From Hyphomicrobium sp. CS1GBMeth3 (GTDB lineage Bacteria > Pseudomonadota > Alphaproteobacteria > Rhizobiales > Hyphomicrobiaceae): DNA of 64,000 bases. Each line of letters starts with the position of its first letter. Within the stretch, counting starts at the first letter, position 1. Of this stretch, positions 43,308-53,607 are shown in pieces. The notes beneath the pieces are model-generated. The model had not been told where the DNA came from. It was given only the letters and a program-made list of their open reading frames with translations, and did not search any database. A program made the position numbers and the translations under genes. The stretch is from contig NZ_FPHO01000003.1 in NCBI RefSeq assembly GCF_900117455.1, positions 1,950,501-2,014,500 on the forward strand, read 5' to 3'.

Positions 43308-44402
43308 ATGTGGAGCTACCGCAAACGCATTGACCAAGACCTCACGCGCTGGCGCGAGGCCGGTTGGATCACGCCCGAGGGCGAAGCAGCAATCCGGCGC
43401 GACGTCGAGAAGGGCGGCGTGCACACCATCGGTCTCGCCAACGCTTTGGCGATCCTGTCCGCAGTACTGATCGGCTTCGCAATCATGAGCTTCGTCGCCG
43501 CCAACTGGCAGGACATGCCGCGCATCATGCGCCTCGGCATGCTGGTCGCGGCGCTGTGGGCAGCCTATGGCTTGGCGGGCTTCCTTGCGCGGCGCGGTAT
43601 GCCGGGGTTCGCCAGCGCGGCGATCTTACTTGGCGTCGCGATCTTCGGCGGCTCCATAATGCTGGTCTCGCAGATGTACCACATGGACGGCAACCCGGCC
43701 GATGCGGTGCTGCTCTGGGCCGGCGGCGCGCTGCTCGCGGGTGTCGTCTTGCGCTCCAATCCATCGCTCGCCTTTGCCATGGTGCTGGTCGTCTATTGGG
43801 GCATCAGCGAGGCGATTCGCCTCGAGCGAGTGTTCTGGCCGTTCCTGATCCCCTGGGCGCTGATCTCGGCCGCATTCTATTGGCAGCGCTGGCGCCCCGG
43901 CGTGCATCTGTCCGGCATCGCGCTCACCGGCTTCATCATCAGCCTCGGCTATCGGTTGAATGACGGCCACGCCCACGGCCTTGTGGTGGCGGCAGGCCTC
44001 GTCGTCATGGCAGCCTCCGTCGCTGGCGAGCGTTTGAAGCCTGAGCTGCCCGCACTCTGGGCCGGCGTCTTGAACTACGGCTTGATCATCGCCTTCGCCG
44101 GCCTGCTGGCGCTGCAGTTCTTCGAGGAGCCGAAGCTCGACGTTTTCATCCTTCTCGCCGTGCTGGCGCTCGCGCTGCTCATCGCCACCATCTGGTGGGG
44201 CCTGAAGGCAGGCAACCGCGGCGCACTGTGGCTCGGCTACACGGGCTTCTCGATCGAGGTCATGGCGGTTTACACAAAGACCATCGGCACGCTCTTGAAT
44301 AGCGCGCTTTTCTTCCTGGTCGCCGGCCTGATCGTGTCCGGCCTTGCCGCCGTCGCCTACAGGCTAAGCAGCCGTGTCGAGCCGCAGGGGGCCACGCCAT
44401 GA
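43308..44402 (+). CDS. DUF2157 membrane protein
   Basis: A 364-residue protein. The cytoplasmic N-terminus MWSYRKRIDQDLTRWREAGW and EGEAAIRRDVEKGG is the DUF2157 domain; about ten hydrophobic segments follow. The ATG of the next gene overlaps the stop by four bases, a pairing with a GDYXXLXY protein that recurs in many bacteria. Function unknown; it may act in membrane integrity or stress. Confidence 0.85.
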   Translation: MWSYRKRIDQDLTRWREAGWITPEGEAAIRRDVEKGGVHTIGLANALAILSAVLIGFAIMSFVAANWQDMPRIMRLGMLVAALWAAYGLAGFLARRGMPGFASAAILLGVAIFGGSIMLVSQMYHMDGNPADAVLLWAGGALLAGVVLRSNPSLAFAMVLVVYWGISEAIRLERVFWPFLIPWALISAAFYWQRWRPGVHLSGIALTGFIISLGYRLNDGHAHGLVVAAGLVVMAASVAGERLKPELPALWAGVLNYGLIIAFAGLLALQFFEEPKLDVFILLAVLALALLIATIWWGLKAGNRGALWLGYTGFSIEVMAVYTKTIGTLLNSALFFLVAGLIVSGLAAVAYRLSSRVEPQGATP

Positions 44403-44968
44403 TCAAGCTGTCTCCCCTGTCCTGGATCGCAATTGCCATCGTCGCGCTGGTGCAGACCGTGGCGCTCGCCAGCATGGTCTACGGCCGCATCGCGCTGCTG
44501 CGCGACGGACGCGAGATCGTAGCCGAGGTCATCCCTGTCGATCCGCGCGACCTGTTCCGCGGCGACTACGTCATCCTGGGCTATGCCTTCAGCCGCACCA
44601 ACGTGCCGGTGCCGGAGGGCGTCGTCCAAGGCGACACGATCTACGTCACGCTCAAGGAGACGGAGCCTGAAAAGTGGGAGGCGCAAAAAGCCGCCACCCA
44701 CTACGAGGCGACCGCAAACCCATCCGAGGTCGTGCTGAAGGGCATCGTCGACTACATCTATCGGCCCACCGGCGACGCCCAGCCCACGGCCTCCGTGCGC
44801 TACGGCATCGAAAGCTACTTCGTGCCGGAAGGAACGGGCCGCGAGCTCGAGACGATGGTCCGTGACAAGAAGATCTCGGCTGTTCTCGCCGTGGGCGATA
44901 CGGGCAACGTCGCCATCAAGGCCCTCGTCGTGGACGGAAAGCGCGTCGCCGTGGAACCGCTGCTCTGA
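44399..44968 (+). CDS. GDYXXLXY domain protein
   Basis: A 189-residue protein with one N-terminal membrane helix (SWIAIAIVALVQTVALASM) and an extracytoplasmic domain starting with VDPRDLFRGDYVILGYAFSR, which holds the name-giving GDYxxLxY pattern. It is translationally coupled to the DUF2157 gene upstream and probably forms a complex with it. Function unknown. Confidence 0.88.
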   Translation: MIKLSPLSWIAIAIVALVQTVALASMVYGRIALLRDGREIVAEVIPVDPRDLFRGDYVILGYAFSRTNVPVPEGVVQGDTIYVTLKETEPEKWEAQKAATHYEATANPSEVVLKGIVDYIYRPTGDAQPTASVRYGIESYFVPEGTGRELETMVRDKKISAVLAVGDTGNVAIKALVVDGKRVAVEPLL

Positions 44969-45054
44969 GTGCCGATCACGCGCGCGCACTGGCGCCACGC
45001 GCTCCGCTCTGTTAAGCGGACGGGCTTTCACAAACAAAAGGAGCCCGCCGCGCC

Positions 45055-45402
45055 ATGAGCATCACGCGTCACGAGGAAACGGAAATCTACTCCAAGGCCG
45101 CCGAGGCCAACGGCTTCGTGTTCACGGCCGGCATCGTGCCGTCGGATCTCTCCCGCGACGTCAAGGGCCAGACCGAGGAGGTGCTGCGTGAGATCGATCG
45201 GCTGCTCGCGCTCGCCGGCACCTCGAAGTCCAAGGTCGTGCAGGCGACCATCTGGCTCAACGACATCCGCCACCGCGAGCAGATGAACGAGGCCTACAAA
45301 GCCTGGACCGGCGGCAAGGACACGCCTGTGCGCGCCTGCGTCGAGGCCAAGCTCGTTGATCCGCGCATGCTGGTCGAGATCAGCGTTGTCGCCGTCAAAT
45401 AG
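45055..45402 (+). CDS. RidA family protein
   Basis: A 115-residue enamine/imine deaminase-like protein. Visible blocks are VFTAGIVPSDLSRDVKGQTE, LAGTSKSKVVQATIWLNDI and the substrate-binding Arg in VRACVEAKLVDPRMLVEI. RidA removes reactive 2-aminoacrylate formed by PLP enzymes; this subgroup is slightly shorter than archetypal RidA (about 128). It follows the GDYXXLXY gene by 86 bases. Confidence 0.9.
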   Translation: MSITRHEETEIYSKAAEANGFVFTAGIVPSDLSRDVKGQTEEVLREIDRLLALAGTSKSKVVQATIWLNDIRHREQMNEAYKAWTGGKDTPVRACVEAKLVDPRMLVEISVVAVK

Positions 45403-45576
45403 GCGGTGCGCGAGGGGGGGGGCGAATTTCCCGACTTCCTGACTCCAGTTAACCTTCCCTGTAACTCGTTTGCCGCGGCGGCTCATGATTCGCAGCGCTG
45501 CGGCGCGACGCCTATCGAGGCTTGTCTCTGAATCGGGCAGAATCCGCGCGCACGGCTGAATGCGAACGAGGCTAAC

Positions 45577-45915
45577 ATGTCGGCAATCGGAATTCTGAAA
45601 ACGGCGGCTGCAGCTGCTCTGCTGGTCGCTAGCGTGGCACCTGTGTTGGCGGATGATACCGGCTTCGCCTATATGCACGACCTGCGCCGCGAAGGCGGCA
45701 GGACGTGCTTCACCGACCACTACCACTACGGCAGTGGCTCCGGGAAAACAAAGGCGGCTGCGCAGAAAGCGGCGATCGGCTCGTGGGCGAGCTTCACCGA
45801 TTTCGAGTACGGTAGCGACTGGGCACGGTTCTCGCGTGCGGCAAGCAAGGGGATCAGTTGCTCGCAAGGCGGCGGCTCCATTGATTGCCAGATCCAGGCA
45901 CGCCCCTGTAAATAG
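45577..45915 (+). CDS. Secreted hypothetical protein, conserved family
   Basis: A 112-residue protein with a signal peptide (TAAAAALLVASVAPVLAD, cleavage after LA). The mature 87 residues read CFTDHYHYGSGSGKTKAAAQ, AIGSWASFTDFEYGSDWARF and end CSQGGGSIDCQIQARPCK, with four Cys likely in two disulfides. The pattern is common in hypothetical periplasmic proteins of Hyphomicrobiales. Transcription ends at the terminator 46017-46071. Confidence 0.75.
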   Translation: MSAIGILKTAAAAALLVASVAPVLADDTGFAYMHDLRREGGRTCFTDHYHYGSGSGKTKAAAQKAAIGSWASFTDFEYGSDWARFSRAASKGISCSQGGGSIDCQIQARPCK

Positions 45916-46222
45916 CTCGGCCGGATAGCCACCGTTCGGAAGCGTTTGAAGCGCAGCCACGGAGTGGGTTGCGTACGATCTTTGCTGGGCTCTTTGGGGG
46001 GCAACGTCAGGCATAACGAAGACGCGAGGCAGCGGTGTGTATAAGCCGCAGCACGCGTCTTCGCCTTTTTTACCTCCTGTGCCTGTGTTGCAACGCCTGC
46101 GCTCTTTTGGCATGGTCCCGCGCGCGTCTCTGAATCGGGGCGAGACCGCTTTGGGCTCTAAGCCGCGAGCGGGCGTACACACGAAGGCCGCAGCCAAAGC
46201 TGGCCAAACAGGGGAAGGATCG
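45916..46222. other. Intergenic region before hppA
   Basis: 307 bases without a gene. They hold the terminator at 46017-46071 and then about 150 bases that must include the hppA promoter or leader. No clear -35/-10 pair was found. Confidence 0.5.
46017..46071 (+). terminator. Long-stem intrinsic terminator upstream of hppA
   Basis: CGAAGACGCG (46017-46026) and CGCGTCTTCG (46054-46063) are perfect arms enclosing an inner GCGG/CCGC helix; T6 follows at 46066-46071. It lies 101 bases past the secreted-protein stop and 151 bases before hppA, so it ends the first gene or attenuates an hppA transcript that starts upstream. Confidence 0.8.
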
Positions 46223-48379
46223 ATGACAGAGGTACTCTGGGGGATTATCGCCTGCGGGGCGTTGGCGATCGTCTACGCCGTTTTCACAATCCAATCCGTG
46301 ATGAAAGCCGACGCCGGCAATGCGCGCATGCAGGAGATCGCCGGCGCTATCCGTGAAGGCGCGCAGGCCTACCTCAACCGCCAGTATCAGACCATCGCCG
46401 TCGTCGGTGTCCTGATCTTTATCCTCGCGTGGGTCCTGCTCGGAGCGGCTGTCGCCGCCGGCTTCCTCCTTGGCGCCGTCCTCTCGGGCCTTGCCGGCTA
46501 CATCGGCATGAACGTCTCTGTGCGCGCCAATGTCCGCACCGCTCAGGCCGCCAGCGTTTCGCTCGGCAAGGGCCTCGACATTGCTTTCAAGTCAGGTGCT
46601 GTGACCGGCCTGCTCGTTGCCGGCCTCGCACTGCTCGGCGTCTCCATCTACTATTACATCCTGACGCAAGTGTTGGGCTACGCTGCGTCCGACCGCACGG
46701 TGATTGACGCGCTCGTGGCGCTGGGGTTCGGCGCTTCGCTGATCTCGATCTTCGCCCGTCTCGGGGGCGGCATCTTCACCAAGGGCGCAGACGTCGGCGG
46801 TGATCTCGTGGGCAAGGTTGAGGCCGGTATTCCCGAGGATGATCCGCGCAACCCGGCGACGATTGCCGACAACGTCGGCGACAACGTCGGCGACTGCGCC
46901 GGCATGGCGGCCGACCTGTTCGAGACCTATGCGGTGACTGTTGTTGCCACCATGGTGCTTGCCGCCATCTTCTTCGCCGGTCAGGCCAACTTCGAGTCTC
47001 TGATGGTCTACCCGCTCGCCATCTGCGCCGCTTGCATCGTGACCTCGGTCATCGGCACCTTCTTCGTCAAGCTTGGCGCCAACAACTCGATCATGGGCGC
47101 GCTGTACAAGGGCTTCATCGCCACAGCCGTGCTGTCGATCGGCGGCCTCTGGATCGCGACCGAGTACGTGCTTGGCACCTGGGGTGAGGTCGGCACAGCA
47201 GCCGGCTTCGCGATTACGGGCCAGAACCTGTTCATCAGCGGCCTCGTCGGCCTCGCGGTGACGGGCTTTATCGTCTGGATTACCGAGTACTACACGGGCA
47301 TCGGCTATCGCCCCGTGCGCTCGATCAGCCAGGCGTCCGTCACCGGCCACGGCACCAACGTGATCCAGGGTCTCGCCGTCTCGCTCGAGGCAACCGCGCT
47401 GCCGACCCTCGTCATCGTTACCGGCATCCTGGTGACCTACAACTTGGCGGGCCTCTTCGGCACCGCCATTGCCACGACGACCATGCTCGGCCTCGCTGGC
47501 GTCGTCGTTGCGCTCGACGCCTTCGGTCCCGTGACCGACAACGCAGGCGGCATTGCCGAGATGTCCGGCCTGCCGAAGGAGGTCCGCCGCTCGACCGATG
47601 CGCTTGACGCGGTCGGTAACACGACCAAGGCCGTCACCAAGGGCTACGCGATCGGCTCGGCCGGCCTCGGCGCGCTGGTGCTGTTCGCCGCCTACAACTA
47701 CGACCTCCAGCACTTCATCCAGAAGGCCAACGAGGCAGGCTCGACGTCCTACCAGTTCTTCAAAGGCGTGGAGACCAACTTCGGCCTCGACAACCCATAC
47801 GTCGTCGTCGGTCTGCTGCTGGGCGGTCTGATCCCGTATCTGTTCGGCGGCATCACCATGACCGCCGTTGGCCGCGCGGCGGGCTCGATCGTCGAGGAGG
47901 TGCGCCGCCAGTTCAAGGCCAAGCCCGGCATCATGAAAGGCACGGAGCGGCCGGACTATGCCCGCGCCGTCGATCTCCTGACCAAGTCGGCGATCAAAGA
48001 AATGGTCATCCCGTCTCTGCTGCCGGTGCTGTCGCCGATCGTTCTGTTCTTCGTCATTGAGGCCATCGGCGGACGCGGCGCAGCTTTCTCGGCCGTCGGC
48101 GCCATGCTGCTTGGTGTCATCGTCACCGGCCTGTTCGTCGCCATCTCGATGACCTCGGGCGGCGGCGCCTGGGACAACGCCAAGAAGGCATTCGAGGACG
48201 GCTTCGTCGACAAGGATGGCGTGAAGCACGTTAAGGGCTCGGAGGCGCACAAGGCGTCCGTGACCGGTGACACCGTCGGCGATCCTTACAAAGACACCGC
48301 CGGCCCAGCCGTCAACCCGGCCATCAAGATCACCAACATCGTGGCGCTGCTGCTGCTCGCCGTCTTGGCCCACGGCTAA
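46223..48379 (+). CDS. hppA: Membrane proton-translocating pyrophosphatase, K+-independent
   Basis: A 718-residue inner-membrane pump that uses pyrophosphate hydrolysis to move protons. It has about 16 membrane helices and the pyrophosphate-binding blocks [39 protein letters not shown] and [16 protein letters not shown]. The type-deciding site reads [10 protein letters not shown]: the Lys after GNTT is the mark of K+-independent enzymes (Ala in K+-dependent ones). The ATG has GGAAGGA just upstream. A strong terminator follows at 48410. Confidence 0.96.
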   Translation: MTEVLWGIIACGALAIVYAVFTIQSVMKADAGNARMQEIAGAIREGAQAYLNRQYQTIAVVGVLIFILAWVLLGAAVAAGFLLGAVLSGLAGYIGMNVSVRANVRTAQAASVSLGKGLDIAFKSGAVTGLLVAGLALLGVSIYYYILTQVLGYAASDRTVIDALVALGFGASLISIFARLGGGIFTKGADVGGDLVGKVEAGIPEDDPRNPATIADNVGDNVGDCAGMAADLFETYAVTVVATMVLAAIFFAGQANFESLMVYPLAICAACIVTSVIGTFFVKLGANNSIMGALYKGFIATAVLSIGGLWIATEYVLGTWGEVGTAAGFAITGQNLFISGLVGLAVTGFIVWITEYYTGIGYRPVRSISQASVTGHGTNVIQGLAVSLEATALPTLVIVTGILVTYNLAGLFGTAIATTTMLGLAGVVVALDAFGPVTDNAGGIAEMSGLPKEVRRSTDALDAVGNTTKAVTKGYAIGSAGLGALVLFAAYNYDLQHFIQKANEAGSTSYQFFKGVETNFGLDNPYVVVGLLLGGLIPYLFGGITMTAVGRAAGSIVEEVRRQFKAKPGIMKGTERPDYARAVDLLTKSAIKEMVIPSLLPVLSPIVLFFVIEAIGGRGAAFSAVGAMLLGVIVTGLFVAISMTSGGGAWDNAKKAFEDGFVDKDGVKHVKGSEAHKASVTGDTVGDPYKDTAGPAVNPAIKITNIVALLLLAVLAHG

Positions 48380-48409
48380 GCGCGCGCACCAGGATCGCCC
48401 TGACAAGCG

Positions 48410-48442
48410 AAAGGCCCTGGCAATTGCCGGGGCCTTTCTTTT
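48410..48442 (+). terminator. Intrinsic terminator of hppA
   Basis: AAAGGCCCTGGC (48410-48421), loop AATT, GCCGGGGCCTTT (48426-48437), then C and four T's (48439-48442). The 12-bp stem has one G.T pair. It lies 31 bases past the hppA stop, in the tail-to-tail space with the DUF6891 gene. Confidence 0.88.
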
Positions 48443-48461
48443 CCTACGATGCAGCGCGATC

Positions 48462-49085
48462 CTATTTTACGACACGGATGACGGCCGAGGCCGGGATGCG
48501 GCGCTGCCAGTCGAGGCGCACTCCGATGCGCTGCCGGATCGTGCCGTCCCAGTCCGTTTCGAGCCCGGCTTCGCGAAGTGCGGCGACGATCGTCCGTCCG
48601 ATCGCGACGCTGTTGGCTTCGTCGCCGTCCACGTGGCCGTAGGTGAGGTAGAGGCCGTGTCCTTCGGTGGCACGATCCGTGTCCTGCGCGTGGTAGAACG
48701 TGAACCCCGACACGTCGAAGCCAGCGTTGACCGCGGCCTGGATCTCGTCTCCGATTTCGGCAAGCCCGCAGTTCTGGCAGCAGGTGAAGTCCTGCCGCGC
48801 GACGATGCCACTGCCGTTCAGCGCATCAAACGCGCGGTCAAGCCGGTCGCAGTCGGTAACCTGAGGCCACGTCGCCTGCGCTGCGAGATGCGCGGCGAAG
48901 ATCTTGTCGATTTCCGTCTCGCACACGCGTTCCACCGCGGTCGGATCCGCGTCTTCGTTCTCCTCGAGGAGGTGTTCCACCGCCTCCTCGACGACCTCCG
49001 CGAATGTCCGGTCACCGCGCGCTACGAGTGGCCGCGCGAACGCCTGAACTTCCTCGATGAACGCTGCGTCGTCTTTCTCGTCCAT
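48462..49085 (-). CDS. DUF6891 family protein
   Basis: A 207-residue, acidic cytoplasmic protein. Blocks such as TCCQNCGLAEIGDEI, GFTFYHAQDTDRATEGHGLY and YLTYGHVDGDEANSVAIGRT define the DUF6891 group, of unknown function. A Cys cluster (CCQNC) could bind metal. The ATG at 49085 has AAGAG upstream; earlier in-frame codons are Arg/Ser-rich and antisense to nothing credible. It lies 49 bases downstream of bamE. Confidence 0.8.
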   Translation of the reverse strand: MDEKDDAAFIEEVQAFARPLVARGDRTFAEVVEEAVEHLLEENEDADPTAVERVCETEIDKIFAAHLAAQATWPQVTDCDRLDRAFDALNGSGIVARQDFTCCQNCGLAEIGDEIQAAVNAGFDVSGFTFYHAQDTDRATEGHGLYLTYGHVDGDEANSVAIGRTIVAALREAGLETDWDGTIRQRIGVRLDWQRRIPASAVIRVVK

Positions 49086-49134
49086 TCCGTACTCTTCGAG
49101 CAGACGGCGCTGCGCACCGCCGCGCGGCCTCCGC

Positions 49135-49662
49135 TTAGTCCTCGCCGAAGATCTGCTTGGTGCCGAGGTTGCGGAACAGCTGCTTGAAGATGCCGTCCTC
49201 TTTTCCGCCCGGCGCCGGCGTCGTGCGCGACACGAAGTCGAACACCTTGCCGTCCTTGAGACCGTAGTTGGCAACCCGGTCGACGGTGGCGTTTGGCGAG
49301 AAATAGACCGCAAGCACCTGCCGATCGACCTCGTTGCCCTTCATGAAGGCGGTGCGCTTCGACGTGCTCGAGATGTAATAGTAGGCCGAGCCGTTGCCGT
49401 AGGTCGTAGTGGTGGTCGGCGTGCCGAGGATGAGTTTGACCTGCTCCTGCCCCATGCCGGGCTGTACCTGGGCGATATCGGATTCGCGGAACAGGTGGCC
49501 GTGCTTGGTGATTTGCTCGCTGCAGGCCGATATGCCGACCATGACGGCCAGCAGAACGGGCATCAGCGCACGGAGCGCCACGTCGCGGGCGCGCGTCGGC
49601 TCGCCATCTCTCCCTGGCGCATGGTGACGGCGCATGCTGCGATGACCCCCTCGGAGACTCAT
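49135..49662 (-). CDS. bamE: Outer-membrane protein assembly factor BamE
   Basis: A 175-residue lipoprotein of the BAM complex, which folds beta-barrel proteins into the outer membrane. The signal ends in GISACSEQ (lipidated Cys). The SmpA/OmlA domain shows DIAQVQPGMGQEQVKLILGT, AYYYISSTSKRTAFM and VAVYF-like QVLAVYFSPNATVDRV. Alphaproteobacterial members commonly carry such a C-terminal extension. AGGGG lies five bases before the ATG at 49662; a second Met at 49635 is possible. It diverges from the CBP3 gene. Confidence 0.93.
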   Translation of the reverse strand: MSLRGGHRSMRRHHAPGRDGEPTRARDVALRALMPVLLAVMVGISACSEQITKHGHLFRESDIAQVQPGMGQEQVKLILGTPTTTTTYGNGSAYYYISSTSKRTAFMKGNEVDRQVLAVYFSPNATVDRVANYGLKDGKVFDFVSRTTPAPGGKEDGIFKQLFRNLGTKQIFGED

Positions 49663-49761
49663 GAAACCCCTGTGCTCAAGTCCCGCCCTTAGCTAAAAGG
49701 AGGCCGCAAGGCAACGCCGGGATCGTCCCAATCCCCTTTCGTAAGAGGTTGAAAAACCCGC

Positions 49762-50328
49762 GTGCTCTCCTGGTTTAGACGCAGAGCCGAAGATCGGCGC
49801 ACAGCAATCGACCTTTATGGCGCGATCGTGACCCGCGCCCGCCAGCCTGCGTTTTTTGACGTTCATGGTGTCCAGGATACCCCGGAAGGCCGCACCGCCT
49901 TGATCATCCTCGCGATGTTTCCCGTGTTGGAGCGCCTCCAGGGTGCCGGCACGGGAGAGCGTCACGCAGCGCGTCTATTGTGCGAGACGTTCATCACCGA
50001 CGTCGACGATAGCCTGCGCGAGATGGGCGTCGGGGATCTGTCCGTGCCCAAAAAGGTCAAGCGCGCCGCGCAAGCGCTCGGCGAGCGGTGCCTCGCCTAT
50101 AGTCGCGCCGTCGCATCCCAAGAGCCCCCTGAGGCGCTCAGCCACGAGCTCGCGATAACCATACCGGGGCTCGACTCGCGCACCAGCGGCGCCGAGGCTA
50201 TCGCCCACGCAACGCTGAGCTTTAGGGCCGCCCTGCAAGGCATAGAGACCGAGAAGCTGTTGGCCGAGCCAAGCGCGTTGCCCGATTTTCCCGGCATGAC
50301 CAGAGAAGAGATTGGAGGTGTCCGATGA
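49762..50328 (+). CDS. Ubiquinol-cytochrome c chaperone family protein (CBP3-like)
   Basis: A 188-residue protein with a GTG start, related to yeast Cbp3 and mitochondrial UQCC1, which help assemble cytochrome b of complex III. The blocks LYGAIVTRARQPAFFDVHGV, RTALIILAMFPVLERLQGAG and LCETFITDVDDSLREMGVGD are characteristic. It overlaps the YceD gene by four bases; this pair before plsX is a common alphaproteobacterial arrangement. Confidence 0.9.
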   Translation: MLSWFRRRAEDRRTAIDLYGAIVTRARQPAFFDVHGVQDTPEGRTALIILAMFPVLERLQGAGTGERHAARLLCETFITDVDDSLREMGVGDLSVPKKVKRAAQALGERCLAYSRAVASQEPPEALSHELAITIPGLDSRTSGAEAIAHATLSFRAALQGIETEKLLAEPSALPDFPGMTREEIGGVR

Positions 50329-50855
50329 CAGCCCTTCGCGATTGGACGCACCTCGTAACGGACATCCCGGAGCGTGGCCTCAGCGAGCGCCGCCAAGCGA
50401 CGGATGAGGAGCGCGTCGAGTTGGCGCGTGAACTCGATATCCCTGCTTGCGAAGCTTTGAGCGTCGCCTACGAGATCAAGGGACTCGGCAAGGGCCGCTA
50501 TCGCCTCTCCGGCACGCTTGATGCCGGGATCACACAGGCGTGCGTGGTGACGCTCGAGCCGGTTCCCGCCCGGCTTTCCGAGCCGTTTTCCGTCGAGCTG
50601 GCCCCTGCTGGTGACCTTGAGGACGAGCCATCGGTCGCAGGCGATCGCGTCGTGTCCTCCATTCCGGACATCGAACCCATCGAGGACGGCCGCATCGATG
50701 TCGGCACGATCGTGTTCGGCGTCCTGTCGTCGGCGCTGCCCCCCTATCCGCGTAAAGATGGTGCCGCCTTCGATTGGGTCGACCCCAAGATCGAGGCTGG
50801 CGCGGAGGCAACCAACCCCTTCGCGGCATTGGCCAAGTTGAAACCTGGCTCTTGA
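50325..50855 (+). CDS. YceD family protein (DUF177)
   Basis: A 176-residue protein. YceD relatives are linked to 23S rRNA maturation and sit before rpmF/plsX in many genomes. The visible pattern is [20 protein letters not shown] and [16 protein letters not shown] (the conserved C-V-x-T/S-L-E) and the acidic DLEDEPS region, ending in [13 protein letters not shown]. rpmF is not between this gene and plsX. Coupled to the CBP3-like gene. Confidence 0.9.
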   Translation: MTALRDWTHLVTDIPERGLSERRQATDEERVELARELDIPACEALSVAYEIKGLGKGRYRLSGTLDAGITQACVVTLEPVPARLSEPFSVELAPAGDLEDEPSVAGDRVVSSIPDIEPIEDGRIDVGTIVFGVLSSALPPYPRKDGAAFDWVDPKIEAGAEATNPFAALAKLKPGS

Positions 50856-51016
50856 CCGCCCGGCCACAGGGCCTTCTTGTCCCCGGTTGCGACGCGGAAG
50901 CCTGTTGTTTCAGCGATCCAAACGGGTATTTTCCCGTCGGCTTGCCTCCGGGGGGACGGCAGCCCTATTCCTCTTTGGAGACGGGAACCTTTGTCGACAG
51001 GTTCAAGAAGGGCCAC

Positions 51017-52066
51017 ATGGCTCAGCCGCGGACATTAGCGCTCGACGCCATGGGAGGCGATCACGGCCCGGAGGTCGTGGTGCCTGGCGCTGCGATCTCG
51101 CTCGAACGCTATCCGGCGCAGAGCTTTATCTTTTTCGGAGACGAGGCGCGCATTGCGCCGGTGCTTGCTGCCCATCCTGCTCTCGCCGCTCGCTCGCGCG
51201 TCGTGCACACCAGCCAGGTCGTCTCCATGCAGGAGAAGCCGAGCCAGGCGCTGCGCCGCGGCAAGGGCTCCAGCATGTGGCTCGCACTCGAAGCCGTGCA
51301 GAAGGGCGAGGCCCACGCGGCCGTCTCGGCCGGCAATACCGGCGCCCTGATGGCAATGGCAAAGCTCATCCTGCGCCCCATGCCTGGGATCGAGCGTCCG
51401 GCCATCGCGGCTCTATGGCCCACGACAACGGCCGAATGCGTTGTGCTCGACGTGGGCGCAAACATCGGCGCCTCCGCGCGCCAGTTGACCGACTTCGCCC
51501 TCATGGGCGCCGCCATGGCGCGTGCGCTGTTCCACGTTGAGCGCCCGACGGTTGGCCTGTTGAACGTCGGCGTGGAAGAGATCAAGGGTGCCGAGGAGGT
51601 CAAGGAGGCCAACGCCCAGCTCAAGAAGGGCGAGGAACTGCCGCTCGATTATCGCGGCTTCATCGAAGGCGACGAGATCGGACAGGGCAAGGTCGACGTC
51701 GTGGTGGTCGAGGGCTTTGCCGGCAACATCGCTCTCAAGACCGCCGAGGGAACCGCCAAGCAGATTGGCTACTATCTGAAAGACGCCATGATGCGCACGA
51801 CCTTATCGAAGCTGGGCGCGTTCCTTGCGCGCGGAGGCTTTCGGGTTTTGAAAGAGAAAATGGACCCGCGCCGCATTAACGGTGGCACGTTTCTTGGCCT
51901 AAACGGGCTTGCGGTCAAGAGCCACGGCGGCACCGATGCCCTGGGCTTTGCGAGCGCCGTCGATCTCGGCTACGAAATGGCGGAAAGCGGACTGATCGAG
52001 CGGCTTGCCGCCGATCTAGAGACCTTCCACCACCGGCTCGGCGCCGATACGCACTCATCGAGCTAG
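51017..52066 (+). CDS. plsX: Phosphate acyltransferase PlsX
   Basis: Converts acyl-ACP to acyl-phosphate for phospholipid synthesis. The 349-residue protein begins [20 protein letters not shown] and shows [49 protein letters not shown], and [18 protein letters not shown] lies six bases before the ATG. It is followed 48 bases later by fabH. Confidence 0.96.
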   Translation: MAQPRTLALDAMGGDHGPEVVVPGAAISLERYPAQSFIFFGDEARIAPVLAAHPALAARSRVVHTSQVVSMQEKPSQALRRGKGSSMWLALEAVQKGEAHAAVSAGNTGALMAMAKLILRPMPGIERPAIAALWPTTTAECVVLDVGANIGASARQLTDFALMGAAMARALFHVERPTVGLLNVGVEEIKGAEEVKEANAQLKKGEELPLDYRGFIEGDEIGQGKVDVVVVEGFAGNIALKTAEGTAKQIGYYLKDAMMRTTLSKLGAFLARGGFRVLKEKMDPRRINGGTFLGLNGLAVKSHGGTDALGFASAVDLGYEMAESGLIERLAADLETFHHRLGADTHSSS

Positions 52067-52114
52067 CGTACGGGCTCAAAAGGGGCCGCAATAAGCAGGA
52101 AAGAAGAGGCCACC

Positions 52115-53092
52115 TTGGCAGTCATTCGATCGGTCATCCGCGGTGTCGGCGCGTATCTGCCGAAACGCATCATGACCAACGCCGACCTCGCGAAGATCGT
52201 TGACACATCCGACGAATGGATTGTCGAGCGCAGCGGTATCCGCGAGCGCCATATTGCCGCCGACGATGAGCTGACCTCGACGCTCGGTATCGCTGCATCC
52301 CATCAGGCCCTGGTCCGCGCTGGCATCGACCCGGTTGATATCGATCTCGTTGTCTGCGCCACGGCAACTCCCGACCGTACATTCCCTTCGACTGCCGTTC
52401 GTATTCAGTCGGGGCTTGGCATTACTAAGGGTGCGGCTTTCGACGTCCAGGCGGTGTGCTCTGGCTTCGTCTACGCATTGGCCGTCGCCGACAACTTCAT
52501 CAAGACGGGCCAGTCGAGCCGCGCCCTGGTAGTTGGCGCGGAGACGTTCTCGCGCATCCTCGACTGGACGGATCGCGCAACCTGCGTCCTCTTCGGCGAC
52601 GGCGCCGGCGCCGTCGTGCTCGAGGCGCAGCCTCAACACGGCGCGCGCGACGATCGCGGGGTTCTGACCACGCTGATCCGCTCGGACGGCCGCTTCGAGG
52701 ATCTTTTGTACGTGGATGGCGGTCCCGGCTCGACGAAAACCGTGGGCCATTTGCGCATGAACGGGCGCGAGGTATTCCGTCATGCAGTGCAAAAAATCTC
52801 CGGCGTGATCGAGGAGGCTTTGGTCGCGTCGGGGTACACCGCAGACGAGATCGATCTGTTCATTCCCCACCAGGCCAACATCCGCATTCTCGACGGCATC
52901 GCCAAGAAGCTTGGCATCGAGCAGGACAAGATCGTCAAGACGCTGGAAAAGCACGGCAACACATCGGCTGCGTCGATTCCGCTGGCTCTTAACCAAGCCT
53001 TTGAGGAACACCGTGTGCGGGAGGGTAGCCTCGTGCTGATGGAAGCCATGGGCGGTGGCTTTACATGGGGTGCTGCGCTGGCCCGCTGGTGA
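52115..53092 (+). CDS. fabH: Beta-ketoacyl-ACP synthase III
   Basis: Starts fatty-acid synthesis by condensing acetyl-CoA with malonyl-ACP. The 325-residue enzyme has the Cys-His-Asn triad: Cys115 ([12 protein letters not shown]), His252 ([10 protein letters not shown]) and Asn282 ([11 protein letters not shown]). The start is a TTG at 52115 with GAGG six bases upstream; no better start is nearby. The C-terminus is [13 protein letters not shown], as expected. Confidence 0.96.
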   Translation: MAVIRSVIRGVGAYLPKRIMTNADLAKIVDTSDEWIVERSGIRERHIAADDELTSTLGIAASHQALVRAGIDPVDIDLVVCATATPDRTFPSTAVRIQSGLGITKGAAFDVQAVCSGFVYALAVADNFIKTGQSSRALVVGAETFSRILDWTDRATCVLFGDGAGAVVLEAQPQHGARDDRGVLTTLIRSDGRFEDLLYVDGGPGSTKTVGHLRMNGREVFRHAVQKISGVIEEALVASGYTADEIDLFIPHQANIRILDGIAKKLGIEQDKIVKTLEKHGNTSAASIPLALNQAFEEHRVREGSLVLMEAMGGGFTWGAALARW

Positions 53093-53280
53093 TCTCGCAG
53101 ATGCGAAATCGCACATAGGTGCGCCGCACAAATCTGCCAACTGAACGTTGCAAAACTTGCGGTTAAAGGTAGCGCTAATTCCTTGTGCGATTTCAGGCGG
53201 TTGTTGCGATCTAGCATTGACCGCGCGCTCATCCCCCGGTAGCATCAGGAACAATACCTAGCTACGGGGAGGCGTGCGTT

Positions 53281-53607
53281 ATGAGCGGGAAAACACTGAC
53301 ACGTGCCGATTTGGCCGAGGCAGTGGTCCGTAAGGTCGGTCTGCCGCGAAACGAGTCTCAAGAGCTCGTTGAGCTGGTGCTGAACGAGATCTCGGACAGC
53401 TTGGCGCGTGGCGAGCAGGTGAAGCTCTCCTCATTCGGCTCTTTCGGTATCCGTCAGAAGGGCGAGCGCATCGGTCGCAATCCGAAGACTGGCAAAGAGG
53501 TGCCGATCACGCCGCGTCGTGTTCTCGTCTTCCGCCCCAGCAACATCATGAAGGACCGGATCAACTCCGGTCGCACGCGCCGCGCCAGCACCAAGGCCGC
53601 CGAGTAG
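53281..53607 (+). CDS. ihfA: Integration host factor subunit alpha
   Basis: A 108-residue HU/IHF-fold DNA-bending protein. It shows [60 protein letters not shown] and the DNA-intercalating arm [21 protein letters not shown] basic Arg/Ala/Lys tail follows. It lies after fabH and before merR, the standard alphaproteobacterial order. IHF bends DNA in transcription and replication. Confidence 0.95.
   Translation: MSGKTLTRADLAEAVVRKVGLPRNESQELVELVLNEISDSLARGEQVKLSSFGSFGIRQKGERIGRNPKTGKEVPITPRRVLVFRPSNIMKDRINSGRTRRASTKAAE

Noticed and set aside
45414..45422. Run of nine G's as a phase-variation tract
   Set aside because: It lies in spacer after RidA, outside any gene and away from a promoter pair; it is as likely a sequencing-prone homopolymer.
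46592..48406. Open frame of 604 codons on the minus strand
   Set aside because: Exact antisense of hppA, which is strongly supported; no domain likeness.
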